Source: JAAYZB01 sp937958685
GTDB lineage: Bacteria > Bacillota_I > Bacilli_A > Izemoplasmatales > Hujiaoplasmataceae
Reading direction: 5' to 3'
Length of the DNA: 64,000 bases
Assembly: GCA_036824265.1 (NCBI GenBank)
Contig: DAITAL010000002.1
Location: 1-64,000 of the forward strand
Shown: positions 25,241 through 34,535 of the stretch, piece after piece
Numbering within the stretch: the stretch's first letter is position 1
Layout of the letters: every line of letters starts with the position of its first letter
Position numbers and translations under genes: made by a program
The notes under the pieces: generated by a model
What the model was told of the DNA's origin: nothing
Database searches by the model: none
What the model saw: the letters and a program-made list of their open reading frames with translations, nothing else

Positions 25241-27083
25241 AGAAACGGTCATAACAGATGAAACAGCGGTTGGGAAACAATTCATCAAGCGCTTCATGCT
25301 TGTCCTTGGTGAAGATTGTTTTTGTCAGGTCTTCGACCGACATCATGAAATCATGGTCCGAGGTTTCCGTGATTGTAAGTTTGCCTTCACGGGCAACCAG
25401 TCTCAGGGAGACGTTGTTGGCCGCAAGCAGCGGATCGGTGAACTTGATCGCCACATCCACAAAGACCTCTTCTGGTGGCGCATAGGCATTCAGGAATTTG
25501 CGGATGTCGACGATCCTGACCATGCCGGTGGGAATGGTGCCGGCGACCGCCGGCGTCATCATCCGGGAAAAGTCATAGCCTTCCACAAGCGGGAGGATCT
25601 CCTCTTTCAGACAGAGTTCATCCGCCTCCTCGCCGCTTGTCGCCAGATAACCGACCTTCTGTTTGTCGCGCATGATCAGATAGAATGATACCCGGTCCTG
25701 GGCGAGGGCGTTCATGTATTCGATCCAGCGGCTTTCGTTCCTGACCATGTAGCCGCAACGCCCAACGGTCTCCCGATCATAAAGTTCCATGAGACTTCTG
25801 GGATCGACGGTTTCCTGCAGTGAACATGGAACAGGGACTCCGTCCGTATCCAAGCGTCTGGCGAAAGCATAGGGGACAAACCCATATGGCTCATAATACT
25901 CTTTCGCAACCGGCGAGAGCGTGATCAGCGAGTAACCTTCCCGATGACAGCGAGCCAACGTGGCTGAGATCACCTGTCGCATCAAACCTTGACGCCGGAA
26001 AGAAGGTCTCGTCGCCGCGCCGACGATGAAGGCGCTTGGCCAAAGCGAGCCGTTGAAATGCATCGGCCGTTCCAACAGATGCAAACCGGAAGCGACTTTG
26101 CCGTTTGCTTTCGCTGCGACCACCTTTGCCGGATCACTCTGATAGAGGAAGAAGTGATCGACATAACGGTCGGAGTCATCGAAGGCTTCCCTGTAAAGAT
26201 CATGCATCTGTCGATACTCGCGGCTGATGATGCAGGCATGCTTGGCAGATCTTGCGAGCGGATGATACGACAGTTTCGCTTTTCTCAATGCCGGCGAGCC
26301 ATAGTCGTCCTGACGGGAAAGATACTTGATGCCTTGGAAGTGCTTGCCGGCAGTCAGGGCATTGATCGCCGCATAAGCGCCGATTGCGTCATACTCAGCC
26401 TTTTCGAACAAGATTATGCCGTGGCCATAACGGCTGATGAGACCGACGCTCAAGGCGACGATCCGGTTTTCCACCCACAAGAGGTCGCAAAAAAGCCCCA
26501 GTTCGTCCAAATGCTCAAGCGCGGATTGAAGCGGCGGGTAATCGTCGGTGTTGCCGCCTTGGAGCCGGTGGCGCTCGAGAAAGTCTTGGACATCTTTGGC
26601 GTCGCTTGGTTTGTAATCGGTCAGTTGATATGCGTACTTCTTGGTGAATTGATTGAACAGGTTGCGTTTCTTGTGGTATTTTGAACCCGCCAACGTCGCC
26701 AGGGCTGTCGGATCATAGATATATTCAGCCAGGACGTCATCATAAAGCACAAGCATATCCTCATCATCGAAAAGCGGTAGCATGGCCGGCGTGATCCCGA
26801 CGATCACGGGGACGGCTTCCGCCTTCCGGATAGCCGCCAGGCCCTGGCGGAATAGCGATTCGGTCGCCGCGATCGGCGGCAGATAAACCCGGCGGGAGTA
26901 CGTCAGGCAGCGGGCGATCGCATAGCCGTCGCCCCACATGATCTCCAACTGGTCGTTCTTGCTCCAGACGAAAAGATTGGCGAAGACAAATTCGCTGTTT
27001 TGGTAATCATCGGACCAGAAGGCGCCTTCCACCAGGGATTCAAAACCAGATCGATCAGTTAGTTTGGGAGCTTGGAAGAACAA
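25239..27083 (-). CDS. Fusion of DUF2156-type and Eis-type acyltransferase domains
   Basis: Two GNAT-related proteins in one chain. The N-terminal about 290 residues match DUF2156, the domain of aminoacyl-phosphatidylglycerol synthases (SKYHKKRNLFNQF, then KHFQGIKYLSRQDD near the end). The C-terminal about 320 residues look like Eis N-acetyltransferases: RPSFRRQGLMRQVI is the acetyl-CoA loop, YEPYGFVPY follows, and an SCP2-like C-terminal domain ends in a carboxy-terminal Phe, as Eis uses. Start: TTG 27083 follows AGAGGTG at six bases, giving 614 residues; the longer ATG form begins at 27128. Substrates might be aminoacyl groups or amines. I do not recall this fusion as commonly described; it could occur in related genomes. 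Confidence 0.78.
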   Translation of the reverse strand: MFFQAPKLTDRSGFESLVEGAFWSDDYQNSEFVFANLFVWSKNDQLEIMWGDGYAIARCLTYSRRVYLPPIAATESLFRQGLAAIRKAEAVPVIVGITPAMLPLFDDEDMLVLYDDVLAEYIYDPTALATLAGSKYHKKRNLFNQFTKKYAYQLTDYKPSDAKDVQDFLERHRLQGGNTDDYPPLQSALEHLDELGLFCDLLWVENRIVALSVGLISRYGHGIILFEKAEYDAIGAYAAINALTAGKHFQGIKYLSRQDDYGSPALRKAKLSYHPLARSAKHACIISREYRQMHDLYREAFDDSDRYVDHFFLYQSDPAKVVAAKANGKVASGLHLLERPMHFNGSLWPSAFIVGAATRPSFRRQGLMRQVISATLARCHREGYSLITLSPVAKEYYEPYGFVPYAFARRLDTDGVPVPCSLQETVDPRSLMELYDRETVGRCGYMVRNESRWIEYMNALAQDRVSFYLIMRDKQKVGYLATSGEEADELCLKEEILPLVEGYDFSRMMTPAVAGTIPTGMVRIVDIRKFLNAYAPPEEVFVDVAIKFTDPLLAANNVSLRLVAREGKLTITETSDHDFMMSVEDLTKTIFTKDKHEALDELFPNRCFICYDRF

Positions 27084-27244
27084 GGAAAACACCTCTTTGG
27101 CAGGATATTGTGGCCACTTGGCAAGCAACCAGATGCAACTACTACTATTTTAACACAGATTGGCCAATGAATGGGAACACAGGCTTTTTTCCAGTAAGTT
27201 TGGGCGATGGATGCGTATTATGTTCGCAAAAGGTGGTGTTTTCC

Positions 27245-28909
27245 ATGCGCAAAGCCATGCTATCGGTCATGCTCTCATTCATGCTATGTCTATTTTTCGG
27301 CGGAGTCTTCGCCTATTCGCCCCATTATCTTCCCGGGGGCGACAACTATCTCTCTGAGGACAACTTCCACCTGTCAGGCGGTTATTACACGACCTTGGAG
27401 CCCTTTCTCATCAAACCGTTCACGGAATATGTCATCGCGATTCCCCGCGACTATTACGACAACGAGACCGTCGGGGTTATTCTCGATTACTACGACAATC
27501 TTGAGCATGTGGACGCGGTTTTGCTGGAGAGGGGCGACTTTTTGCTCCATGCTTCGAGCGAAGTCTTCACCTGCGTGTTCACCACCCTTTCGGGAGCCAA
27601 TTATCTAAGCGTGAGCATCCGCACTGAGTACGACTATTTTGTGATCACCACCCCGCCGTTGGCGGGGTTTATGCTCGAGGAAGGCGCCGTCTATGATGGT
27701 TATGAGGCATATGTTCAAGGCACCATGCTCGATACGCAGGCGCCCTTTTTCCAAAGTTCAGGAACCGTCATGTCCTATGTCGACACGCCGATCTCGATCA
27801 CTGAAATCAGAAGCGCGCTGCAGGCGTATGACTTCATCGACGGCGACCTGTCGGCGGACATCGTCCTGATTGCGGACGGCTATACGGAAAACAAGGACAC
27901 CTTGGGAGAGTACCAGGCGACCTTCGCGGTCACCGACAGCAGCGACAACTCTACCGAGATCACCATCAGGATCTTCGTCGTCGACTGCGTCCCGCCGGTC
28001 TTCACACCGATCGGGACGATCAAGGCCGTCTATCCGTCAGTCTATTCCGTGGAAGCGATTTTGGGAATGCTCAGCGCCAGCGACAACTATGACGGCGACT
28101 TGTCGGATGCGATCCAACTCGATGACGACAATTACACGGCGAACAGCGCACAACTTGGCATCCATGAGATGCGCTTCTCGGTAACCGACACCTCCGGCAA
28201 TCACTCGGAGTTGATTGTCGAGATCGAGGTCGTGGACGAGGCATCCCCGATCATCCAGGGCGCCACGCACGTGATCGTCGGTTATGATCAGGTGCTTTCC
28301 GCCTTGGCGGTCAAGGCCGGGCTGTCTGCCATCGACGACCACGACGGAAACCTGTCCGAGGCAATAACGCTCATCCAAGATGATTACACCGCCAACTCCC
28401 GGATTCTGGGCGACCACGAGATGCGTTTTGCGGTCAGCGATTCGACCGGCAATCAAACGATCGTCATCGTCACGATCAGCGTCGTCGACGAGATCGGCCC
28501 CCTGCTTTATTTCGACATGGCCGTCATCCAAATCTACAACGACATGGTGCTGTCCTTGGGCGATGTCGCCATGCTCCTCCGGGCATCGGGGGAGATCGAT
28601 CCCGCCAAGGACCACAAGCTATATGTCAGCTTCGATTCCTATTCGCGCCACAGTTTTGTTCCCGGCGTCTATCATTTGTCGCTCAGGATCGAGGATGAAG
28701 CTGGTTTTTCCCAGGAAAAAACGATCGCGATCAAGGTAATCCCCCGCACGGAAGCCATGTTTCTGGAGGCCGTGATATCCGAGGAGACCACACGGCCGCT
28801 TTGGACGCAAAAACATTCGCTTATGCTTATCTGTGGATTGGGAGCGCTTACCTTGGTCACCAATCTTGGCTGGGCTTTCTTTTTGTATAAAAAGAAACCC
28901 CTTTCCTGA
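27245..28909 (+). CDS. Surface protein with DUF5011/Ig-like repeats and C-terminal anchor
   Basis: Start at ATG 27245 after AAAGGTGGTG gives 554 residues with a signal peptide (MRKAMLSVMLSFMLC to about GVFA). A roughly 150-residue N-terminal domain follows. Three tandem repeats of about 85 residues follow, each with the pattern D-x-D-G-(D/N)-L-S, an N-Y-T-A-N or similar turn, a (R/T)F-A/S-V-(T/S)-D-x-(S/T)-(G/D)-N strand and a closing V-V-D. A fourth, degenerate unit comes next. One membrane helix near 526-548 (LMLICGLGALTLVTNLGW) and a KKK tail anchor it. Such DUF5011-type domains form extracellular stalks or adhesins. No LPXTG or enzyme domain is seen. Confidence 0.82.
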   Translation: MRKAMLSVMLSFMLCLFFGGVFAYSPHYLPGGDNYLSEDNFHLSGGYYTTLEPFLIKPFTEYVIAIPRDYYDNETVGVILDYYDNLEHVDAVLLERGDFLLHASSEVFTCVFTTLSGANYLSVSIRTEYDYFVITTPPLAGFMLEEGAVYDGYEAYVQGTMLDTQAPFFQSSGTVMSYVDTPISITEIRSALQAYDFIDGDLSADIVLIADGYTENKDTLGEYQATFAVTDSSDNSTEITIRIFVVDCVPPVFTPIGTIKAVYPSVYSVEAILGMLSASDNYDGDLSDAIQLDDDNYTANSAQLGIHEMRFSVTDTSGNHSELIVEIEVVDEASPIIQGATHVIVGYDQVLSALAVKAGLSAIDDHDGNLSEAITLIQDDYTANSRILGDHEMRFAVSDSTGNQTIVIVTISVVDEIGPLLYFDMAVIQIYNDMVLSLGDVAMLLRASGEIDPAKDHKLYVSFDSYSRHSFVPGVYHLSLRIEDEAGFSQEKTIAIKVIPRTEAMFLEAVISEETTRPLWTQKHSLMLICGLGALTLVTNLGWAFFLYKKKPLS

Positions 28910-28942
28910 CTTTTGGGTGTTTCTTTATCCCTGCCCGCGTGT

Positions 28943-28948
28943 TATAAT
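28943..28948 (+). promoter_or_regulatory. -10 box of the hydrogenase operon
   Basis: TATAAT in the context GTTATAATAC, 41 bases before the GTG of the first hydrogenase gene. The -35 region (TTTCTT at the right distance) is weak, so an activator may help. Confidence 0.55.
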
Positions 28949-28988
28949 ACCGGTGTCATTAATACCGCGAAGGGAGAAAGAAACACCA

Positions 28989-29477
28989 GTGAGCCTTAAA
29001 ATTCAGATTACTGAAGAGAAGCTTGCTCAGCTGTACGGCACCATGGAAGCGAACAAGAAAAAGCCGGGTCCATTGATGCCTACGCTCCACGCAGCCCAGA
29101 AAATCTTCGGCTGCATCCCGCTTCCGATCCAGAAAATCATCGCCAAGGAACTAAACGAAAGCATCGCCAAGATCAACGGCGTCGTCACCTTCTACGGCAA
29201 CTTCTCGATCGAACCGAAGGGGAAAAACATCATCAGCGTCTGTCTTGGGACCGCCTGCTATGTCAGGGGCTCGCAAGGGATCCTGGACGCGTTTGCGGAT
29301 GAATTGAAGATCAAACCGGGAGAAACCACAGCGGACGGCCTCTTCACCTTGGAGGCCACAAGATGCATCGGTGCATGTGGCCTGGCGCCGGTCTTCACGA
29401 TCAACGAAACGATTCAGGGCAACAGCACGGTCCAAACCGCCAAAGAAGCGATCAGACAGATCCGCCACCAATCATGA
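28989..29477 (+). CDS. hndA: Hydrogenase [2Fe-2S] subunit, HndA/NuoE-like
   Basis: GTG start at 28989 after GAAGGGAG; 162 residues. Thioredoxin-like [2Fe-2S] protein with the four ligand cysteines as CLGTAC and CIGAC, and the helical N-terminal domain (LMPTLHAAQKIFGCIP) of NuoE. It passes electrons between the NAD(P)H-oxidising flavoprotein and the hydrogenase subunit in HndABCD or HydABC complexes. It is separated from hndB by 191 bases that contain a possible attenuator, whereas the other three genes are packed closely. Confidence 0.9.
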   Translation: MSLKIQITEEKLAQLYGTMEANKKKPGPLMPTLHAAQKIFGCIPLPIQKIIAKELNESIAKINGVVTFYGNFSIEPKGKNIISVCLGTACYVRGSQGILDAFADELKIKPGETTADGLFTLEATRCIGACGLAPVFTINETIQGNSTVQTAKEAIRQIRHQS

Positions 29478-29523
29478 AGCTGTACACAACGGGCAAAGAA
29501 AACGGATACATGGATTTGATCCG

Positions 29524-29558
29524 AAATCTCTAGAAACCGAACCAGGAGATTTTTTTTT
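29524..29558 (+). terminator. Possible attenuator between hndA and hndB
   Basis: AAATCTC and GAGATTT form a 7-base stem with a 15-base loop, directly followed by a run of T up to 29558. Weak stem, so partial termination rather than a full stop is the likely effect. The rest of 29478-29668 shows no gene. Confidence 0.45.
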
Positions 29559-29668
29559 GCCGTTTACCAAAGCATTTAAAAGAAACACACACCCCTTAGT
29601 TGCCATCAATCACAAAAAAACGCACGCCGGATCGACTGAACAATCCGCACGTACGATGGAGGAATATC

Positions 29669-30037
29669 ATGAAGACAATGGCTGAGCTTGAGAAACTCAA
29701 GGAAGAAGCAAGGAAGAACATCAACATGCGCTATAACAAGAACGCGACCCGGATCCAGGTCGGGATGGGCACCTGCGGCATCGCCGCCGGTGCCAGGCGC
29801 GTCCTGAACAAATTCCTCGAGGAAATCAAGGAATACGACCTGAAGAAGATCATGGTCACCCAGGTCGGCTGCATGGGCGAATGCGCCTTCGAGCCGCTGG
29901 TGGAAGTATTGGAGGAATCCGGCACGCACACGATCTACTGCCGTGTCACCGAAAGAATGGTCGAGGACATCATCGAGGAGCACATCATCGGCGGGAAACC
30001 GATCGAGAAGTACATCCTGTCCGTGGCCAAAAGGTAG
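29669..30037 (+). CDS. hndB: Hydrogenase [2Fe-2S] subunit, HndB-like
   Basis: ATG at 29669 follows GATGGAGGAATATC; 122 residues. Thioredoxin-like ferredoxin domain with MGTCGIAAGA and VTQVGCMGECAFEP, three of the expected cysteines plus one in the loop. It matches the HndB subunit of NADP-reducing hydrogenase and the N-terminal domain of the next gene. It ends ten bases before hndC. Confidence 0.87.
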   Translation: MKTMAELEKLKEEARKNINMRYNKNATRIQVGMGTCGIAAGARRVLNKFLEEIKEYDLKKIMVTQVGCMGECAFEPLVEVLEESGTHTIYCRVTERMVEDIIEEHIIGGKPIEKYILSVAKR

Positions 30038-30047
30038 GTGGGCTAAG

Positions 30048-31865
30048 GTGCTGGAAAGAATCCATATCCTGATCTGCGGCGGCGCCAACTGCGCTGGCGG
30101 CGGCTCCAAGGAACTTTGGCGGGAATTCAACGATCAACTGGAAAAACGCAATCTGGTGGATGAGGCAAAAACCGTCATGACCGGGTGTTTCGGCTTGTGT
30201 GCGAGCGGGCCGATCGTGGTCGTGTTTCCAAAAGAAGTCTTTTATGAACACGTCGGAGTCGCCGATGTCAAGGACATCATCGAGGAACATATCCTGGGCG
30301 GTAGGGTCGTCGAGAGATTGTTGCTCAAGGAAAAGGTCGACAAGAGCAAGCTCAAGATCTACAGCCAGCTGAAATTCTATGCCAAGCAAAAACGGATCGC
30401 CTTGCGCAACTGCGGTTCGATCAACCCGCTGGACATCAAGGAATACATCGCCAGAAATGGCTACAAAGCCCTGGGGAAAGTCCTGACGGAAATGACGCCG
30501 CAGGAAGTCATCGCCACGATGAAGGCCTCCGGCCTGCGCGGTCGGGGCGGTGGCGGCTTCCCCACTGGCCTCAAATGGGAATTCGCGGCCAAATCGGTCG
30601 ATACGATCAAATATGTGATCTGCAACGCCGACGAGGGCGACCCCGGAGCGTTCATGGACCGGGCTGTCCTCGAGGGCGATCCCCACTCGGTACTCGAGGC
30701 GATGGCGATCTGCGGTTACGCGATCGGCGCTCACCAGGGCTACATCTATGTCCGGGCCGAGTATCCGGTAGCTGTCGAGAGATTGCAGCTCGCGATCGAT
30801 CAAGCCCGGGAGCTTGAGCTTTTGGGCGACAATATCTTCAATTCCGGTTTTTCCTTCGATATCGATCTCCGATTGGGTGCCGGCGCGTTCGTCTGCGGTG
30901 AGGAAACCGCCCTGATCGCTTCGATCGAGGGCGAGCGCGGCATGCCCAGAAACAAACCGCCCTTCCCGGCGGCGAGAGGTCTTTGGGGCCATCCGACCAA
31001 TGTCAACAACGTCGAAACCTTCGCCAACGTTCCCGTCATTTTTCTCAAAGGCGCCGACTGGTTCCGTTCCGTCGGCACGGAAAAATCCCCGGGCACGAAA
31101 GTCTTCGCCCTGGGGGGAAAGATCCAGAACACCGGGCTTGTCGAGGTGCCGATGGGCACGACTCTGCGCGAGGTCATCTATGATATCGGCGGCGGCATCC
31201 CCAACAAACGCAAAATCAAGGCCGTCCAGACCGGCGGACCCTCCGGCGGTTGCATCACCGAGGCTTCGCTCGACACACCGATCGATTTCGACAATCTGAC
31301 CGCGCTCGGCTCGATGATGGGCTCCGGCGGCATGATCATCATGGATGAGGACAACTGCATGGTCGACGTCGCCAGATTCTACCTCGACTTCACCGTCGAC
31401 GAGTCTTGTGGCAAATGCACCCCCTGCCGCGAGGGCACCAAGCGGATGCTCGACATCCTGAACCGGATCTGCGAAGGTGAAGGCAACGCCGAGGATCTCG
31501 ACGTTTTGGAGCGTCTTGCGATCATGATCAAGGATTCCTCGCTCTGCGGATTGGGGCAAACAGCTCCCAATCCGGTCTTATCCACGCTCAAACACTTCCG
31601 CGCCGAATATGAAGCGCATGTCTTTGACAAGGTCTGTCCGGCGGGAGTCTGTTCGAAACTGACCAATTTCGTCGTCACCGACCTGTGCATCGGCTGCACG
31701 AAGTGCGCCCGCAACTGTCCCGTGGGCGCGATTCAAGGCAAAGTCAAGGACAAACACTTCATCGATCTTGACATCTGCATCCGCTGCGGTGCCTGCAAGA
31801 GCATCTGTCCCGTGAACGCCATCGTCTCCAAGCCAATGGAGAAGGGAGGCGAGGTGAGTGTCTAA
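30048..31865 (+). CDS. hndC: Hydrogenase flavoprotein subunit, HndC/NuoF-like
   Basis: GTG start at 30048 after TAGGTGGG; 605 residues. Domain order: an N-terminal [2Fe-2S] thioredoxin-like domain (CGGANCAGGG and GCFGLCASGP), the NuoF FMN/NAD(H) domain with GLRGRGGGGFPTGLKW and CGEETALI, an SLBB domain, a [4Fe-4S] site ESCGKCTPCREGT, and a C-terminal two-cluster ferredoxin (CIGCTKCARNCP and CIRCGACKSICP). It binds NAD(P)H and FMN and, in bifurcating complexes, also handles ferredoxin. Its end lies one base before hndD. Confidence 0.95.
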   Translation: MLERIHILICGGANCAGGGSKELWREFNDQLEKRNLVDEAKTVMTGCFGLCASGPIVVVFPKEVFYEHVGVADVKDIIEEHILGGRVVERLLLKEKVDKSKLKIYSQLKFYAKQKRIALRNCGSINPLDIKEYIARNGYKALGKVLTEMTPQEVIATMKASGLRGRGGGGFPTGLKWEFAAKSVDTIKYVICNADEGDPGAFMDRAVLEGDPHSVLEAMAICGYAIGAHQGYIYVRAEYPVAVERLQLAIDQARELELLGDNIFNSGFSFDIDLRLGAGAFVCGEETALIASIEGERGMPRNKPPFPAARGLWGHPTNVNNVETFANVPVIFLKGADWFRSVGTEKSPGTKVFALGGKIQNTGLVEVPMGTTLREVIYDIGGGIPNKRKIKAVQTGGPSGGCITEASLDTPIDFDNLTALGSMMGSGGMIIMDEDNCMVDVARFYLDFTVDESCGKCTPCREGTKRMLDILNRICEGEGNAEDLDVLERLAIMIKDSSLCGLGQTAPNPVLSTLKHFRAEYEAHVFDKVCPAGVCSKLTNFVVTDLCIGCTKCARNCPVGAIQGKVKDKHFIDLDICIRCGACKSICPVNAIVSKPMEKGGEVSV

Positions 31866-31866
31866 G

Positions 31867-33612
31867 ATGGTCCATCTTACAATCGACGGCCGCTATGTCG
31901 AGGTGCCTGCGCACTATACGGTGCTCAAGGCCGCCGAGGTCGCCGGCATCAGGATCCCCCGGCTCTGTTTCCTTGAAGGCATCCACGAACAGGCCAACTG
32001 CCGCGTCTGCGTTGTCAAAATCGAAGGCCAGAGAGGCCTGAAAACATCCTGTTCGACGTTGGTCCAGGAAGGCATGGTCGTCAGTTCCAACAACAAGGAA
32101 GTCTACAACACCATCTCTTTCAATCTGGAGTTGCTGGCGGGCAACCACAAATTCGAATGCTGGAAATGCTCGCGCGAGAACAGTTGCGAATTCTTGGATC
32201 TCTTGCGCCGGTTCAACGTCGAGAACGATTTCTCAAATGCCAAACTTTTTGAACAGAAAGACATCCTTTTCAACGAATCCTCGGGCGCGATGGTGCTCGA
32301 TTCCAGCAAATGCGTCCTTTGCGGCCGCTGTGTTTCCGCCTGCGAGAAGCAGTCGGGACTCGGGATCCTCAACTTCAACCGCCGCGGTTCGAAAACCTTC
32401 GTCGGTCCGGCCCAGTTCCACAATCTTGACGATGCCGGCTGCATCTATTGCGGCAAATGCATCCAGGCCTGCCCGACCGGCGCAATCAGCGAATTCGACG
32501 AGATCAAGTCGTTCGAACGCGCCTTGCGCGATCCCGACAAGACCGTTGTCGTCCAGGTGGCGCCGGCGGTGAGAGCCGCTCTCGGCGAGGAATTCGGCTA
32601 CAAGATCGGCACCAACGTCGAAGGCCAGATCTTTGCCGCCCTTCGGGAACTCGGCGTCAACGAGATCATCGACACCAACTTCACCGCCGATCTCACGATC
32701 ATGGAGGAAGGCAGCGAGTTCATCGATCGCTTGAAGAACAATAAAGTCTTGCCGCTTTTCACCTCCTGCTCGCCCGGCTGGATCAACTACCTCGAGCAAT
32801 ACTATCCCGAATACATCCCCAATGTTTCCACCTGCAAGTCGCCGCAACAAATGGCGGGAGCGCTCATCAAGACCTATTATGCCGGGAAGATTGGCAAACA
32901 CGCCAAAGATATCGTCTCGGTCTCGATCATGCCCTGTGTGGCCAAGAAGGCCGAGGCCAGACGTCCGGAAATGGGGCGTGACGGCTACCGCGACGTCGAC
33001 ATCGTCCTGACCACCCGCGAATTGGCGCGTCTTATCAGACACCAGAGCATTCCCTTCCGCGAACTCGAGCCGATCAAACCGTTCGGCGCCTTGGCGCAAT
33101 ACACCGGCGCCGCCGCGATCTTCGGCGCGACGGGCGGCGTGATGGAAGCGGCGCTTCGGACCGTCACCGAAATCCTTGAAGGCCACTCGACCCCGGTGGA
33201 GTTCACCGACATCCGCGGTCTGGAAAATATCAAGGAAGCGACCTACAAAGTCGCCGGCGCCGACGTCAACGTCGCCGTCGTCCACGGCGGCAGGGCGATC
33301 AAGGACTTCCTTGAACATCTCAAGACAACCGAAAAACAATACCACTTCGTCGAGTTCATGGGCTGCACCGGCGGCTGCATCAACGGTGGCGGACAGCCGA
33401 TCGTCCCAGCGGAAATCCAGGAAAAAGTCGATGTCCGCGCCAGGCGCGCAAAAGTCCTCTACAGCATCGACGAGCTCGCCAGTTTCCGCAAATCGCACCA
33501 AAGCGAAGCCGTCAAAACGATCTATCGCGATTTTCTTGGCGAACCCGGGTCGCACCGGAGCCACGAGCTTCTGCATACCCACTACACCAAGAAAGTCCCT
33601 TACACACGCTGA
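31867..33612 (+). CDS. hndD: [FeFe] hydrogenase catalytic subunit, HndD/HydA-like
   Basis: 581 residues from ATG 31867, eight bases after GAGGTGAG; a GTG nine bases earlier is possible. Domain order: N-terminal [2Fe-2S] plant-type domain (LCFLEGIHEQANCRVC), a His-Cys3 [4Fe-4S] site (NHKFECWKCSRENSC), two [4Fe-4S] clusters (CVLCGRCVSAC and CIYCGKCIQACP), then the H-cluster domain. The H-cluster motifs are L1 TSCSPGW at 299-305, L2 MPCVAKKAE at 355, and L3 EFMGCTGGCINGGGQP with C500 and C504. L1 has Ser where the textbook form TSCCPxW has a second Cys. It reduces protons or oxidises H2. HydE, HydF and HydG maturases are not in the window. Confidence 0.96.
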   Translation: MVHLTIDGRYVEVPAHYTVLKAAEVAGIRIPRLCFLEGIHEQANCRVCVVKIEGQRGLKTSCSTLVQEGMVVSSNNKEVYNTISFNLELLAGNHKFECWKCSRENSCEFLDLLRRFNVENDFSNAKLFEQKDILFNESSGAMVLDSSKCVLCGRCVSACEKQSGLGILNFNRRGSKTFVGPAQFHNLDDAGCIYCGKCIQACPTGAISEFDEIKSFERALRDPDKTVVVQVAPAVRAALGEEFGYKIGTNVEGQIFAALRELGVNEIIDTNFTADLTIMEEGSEFIDRLKNNKVLPLFTSCSPGWINYLEQYYPEYIPNVSTCKSPQQMAGALIKTYYAGKIGKHAKDIVSVSIMPCVAKKAEARRPEMGRDGYRDVDIVLTTRELARLIRHQSIPFRELEPIKPFGALAQYTGAAAIFGATGGVMEAALRTVTEILEGHSTPVEFTDIRGLENIKEATYKVAGADVNVAVVHGGRAIKDFLEHLKTTEKQYHFVEFMGCTGGCINGGGQPIVPAEIQEKVDVRARRAKVLYSIDELASFRKSHQSEAVKTIYRDFLGEPGSHRSHELLHTHYTKKVPYTR

Positions 33613-33614
33613 TC

Positions 33615-34523
33615 ATGAACAAGCTGTTATCACTCTTATTGGTGATTTTGCTTGCGGGGATGACAGCCTGCAAACCAACGGAAAAACCGACAGTGATCGT
33701 CCCCTCGGGATCGCCGCAATTGGCCCAGATCTATCTGGAAGCATCCGGAAATTACCGAATCGACACCGTTCAGGGTCCCGATCCGCTGCTGGCGGCTTTT
33801 GGTTCCCTGTCCCATGATTTCATCTTTGCGCCGACCAATCTCGGGGCAAAGCTTTACACCGCCAAACCGGACTACATTTTGATCTGCGCGGTCACCTTTG
33901 GCAATTACTACCTCATAACAAAAACAGAATCACCGTTCGACCTGGCATCACTAGAGGGCCGGGAAATCACTGTTTTTGGCGCTAATCAAACTTCTGACAT
34001 CATTGTTCGCTATCTGCTTTTCGAAAACAACATCACAGCCACGATCACCTATGTCGACTCCGTGCAGACTGCGATGGCGCTCTTTGTGGCCGACAACTCC
34101 AAGATCGTTCTGACGGCGGAACCATCACTTTCGGTTTTGGAGTCACAAATCACCGATCTCGACGTGATCGACCTGCAACAGCAGTATGAATTGATTGCCG
34201 GTGATAATTCCTATCCCCAGGCCGGCATCTTTGCCAGAGCCTCGCTCCCCAAAAGCACGATCGACGCCTTCCTCGTGGAGCTTGCGGCCTCGATCGTTTC
34301 CGTGAATGCCGATCCCCAGAAAGCGGCGGCGGTCGCGGCGGGATTGGGCTACGCGTTTCCCGAAGCCGTCATCGCCTCGGCGATCCCCAGGAGCAATCTG
34401 GGGTATAAGGGCGCCCTCGAGGTTAAAAGCGATCTCGAAACGTACTTCCAGGTAATCTTGGACATGAATGCCAATCTGATCGGCGGGAGTCTTCCCGATG
34501 CCGCCTTTTATTATCAACCATAG
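33615..34523 (+). CDS. ABC transporter substrate-binding lipoprotein (SsuA/TauA/NMT1-like)
   Basis: A 302-residue protein with lipoprotein signal LLAGMTAC (lipid-carrying Cys at 19). The body has the two-lobed binding-protein pattern of NMT1/SsuA/ThiY types (DLASLEGREITVFG, then MALFVADNSKIVLTAEPS). It starts two bases after the hydrogenase stop, so it is in the same transcript. The permease follows. The ligand is unknown; sulphonate, taurine, pyrimidine precursors or a metal cofactor piece are usual for the family. Placement after hydrogenase genes suggests a link to its supply but proves nothing. Confidence 0.82.
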   Translation: MNKLLSLLLVILLAGMTACKPTEKPTVIVPSGSPQLAQIYLEASGNYRIDTVQGPDPLLAAFGSLSHDFIFAPTNLGAKLYTAKPDYILICAVTFGNYYLITKTESPFDLASLEGREITVFGANQTSDIIVRYLLFENNITATITYVDSVQTAMALFVADNSKIVLTAEPSLSVLESQITDLDVIDLQQQYELIAGDNSYPQAGIFARASLPKSTIDAFLVELAASIVSVNADPQKAAAVAAGLGYAFPEAVIASAIPRSNLGYKGALEVKSDLETYFQVILDMNANLIGGSLPDAAFYYQP

Positions 34524-34535
34524 TAGGTGATGGAA

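Noticed and set aside
29985..31559. A 524-codon open frame on the minus strand opposite the hydrogenase flavoprotein gene
   Set aside because: It is antisense to hndC, whose motifs are complete. The frame stays open because of the GC-rich codon pattern, and it has no ribosome site or family motif.
32233..33582. A 449-codon minus-strand frame opposite hndD
   Set aside because: Same artefact; the plus strand carries all H-cluster motifs.
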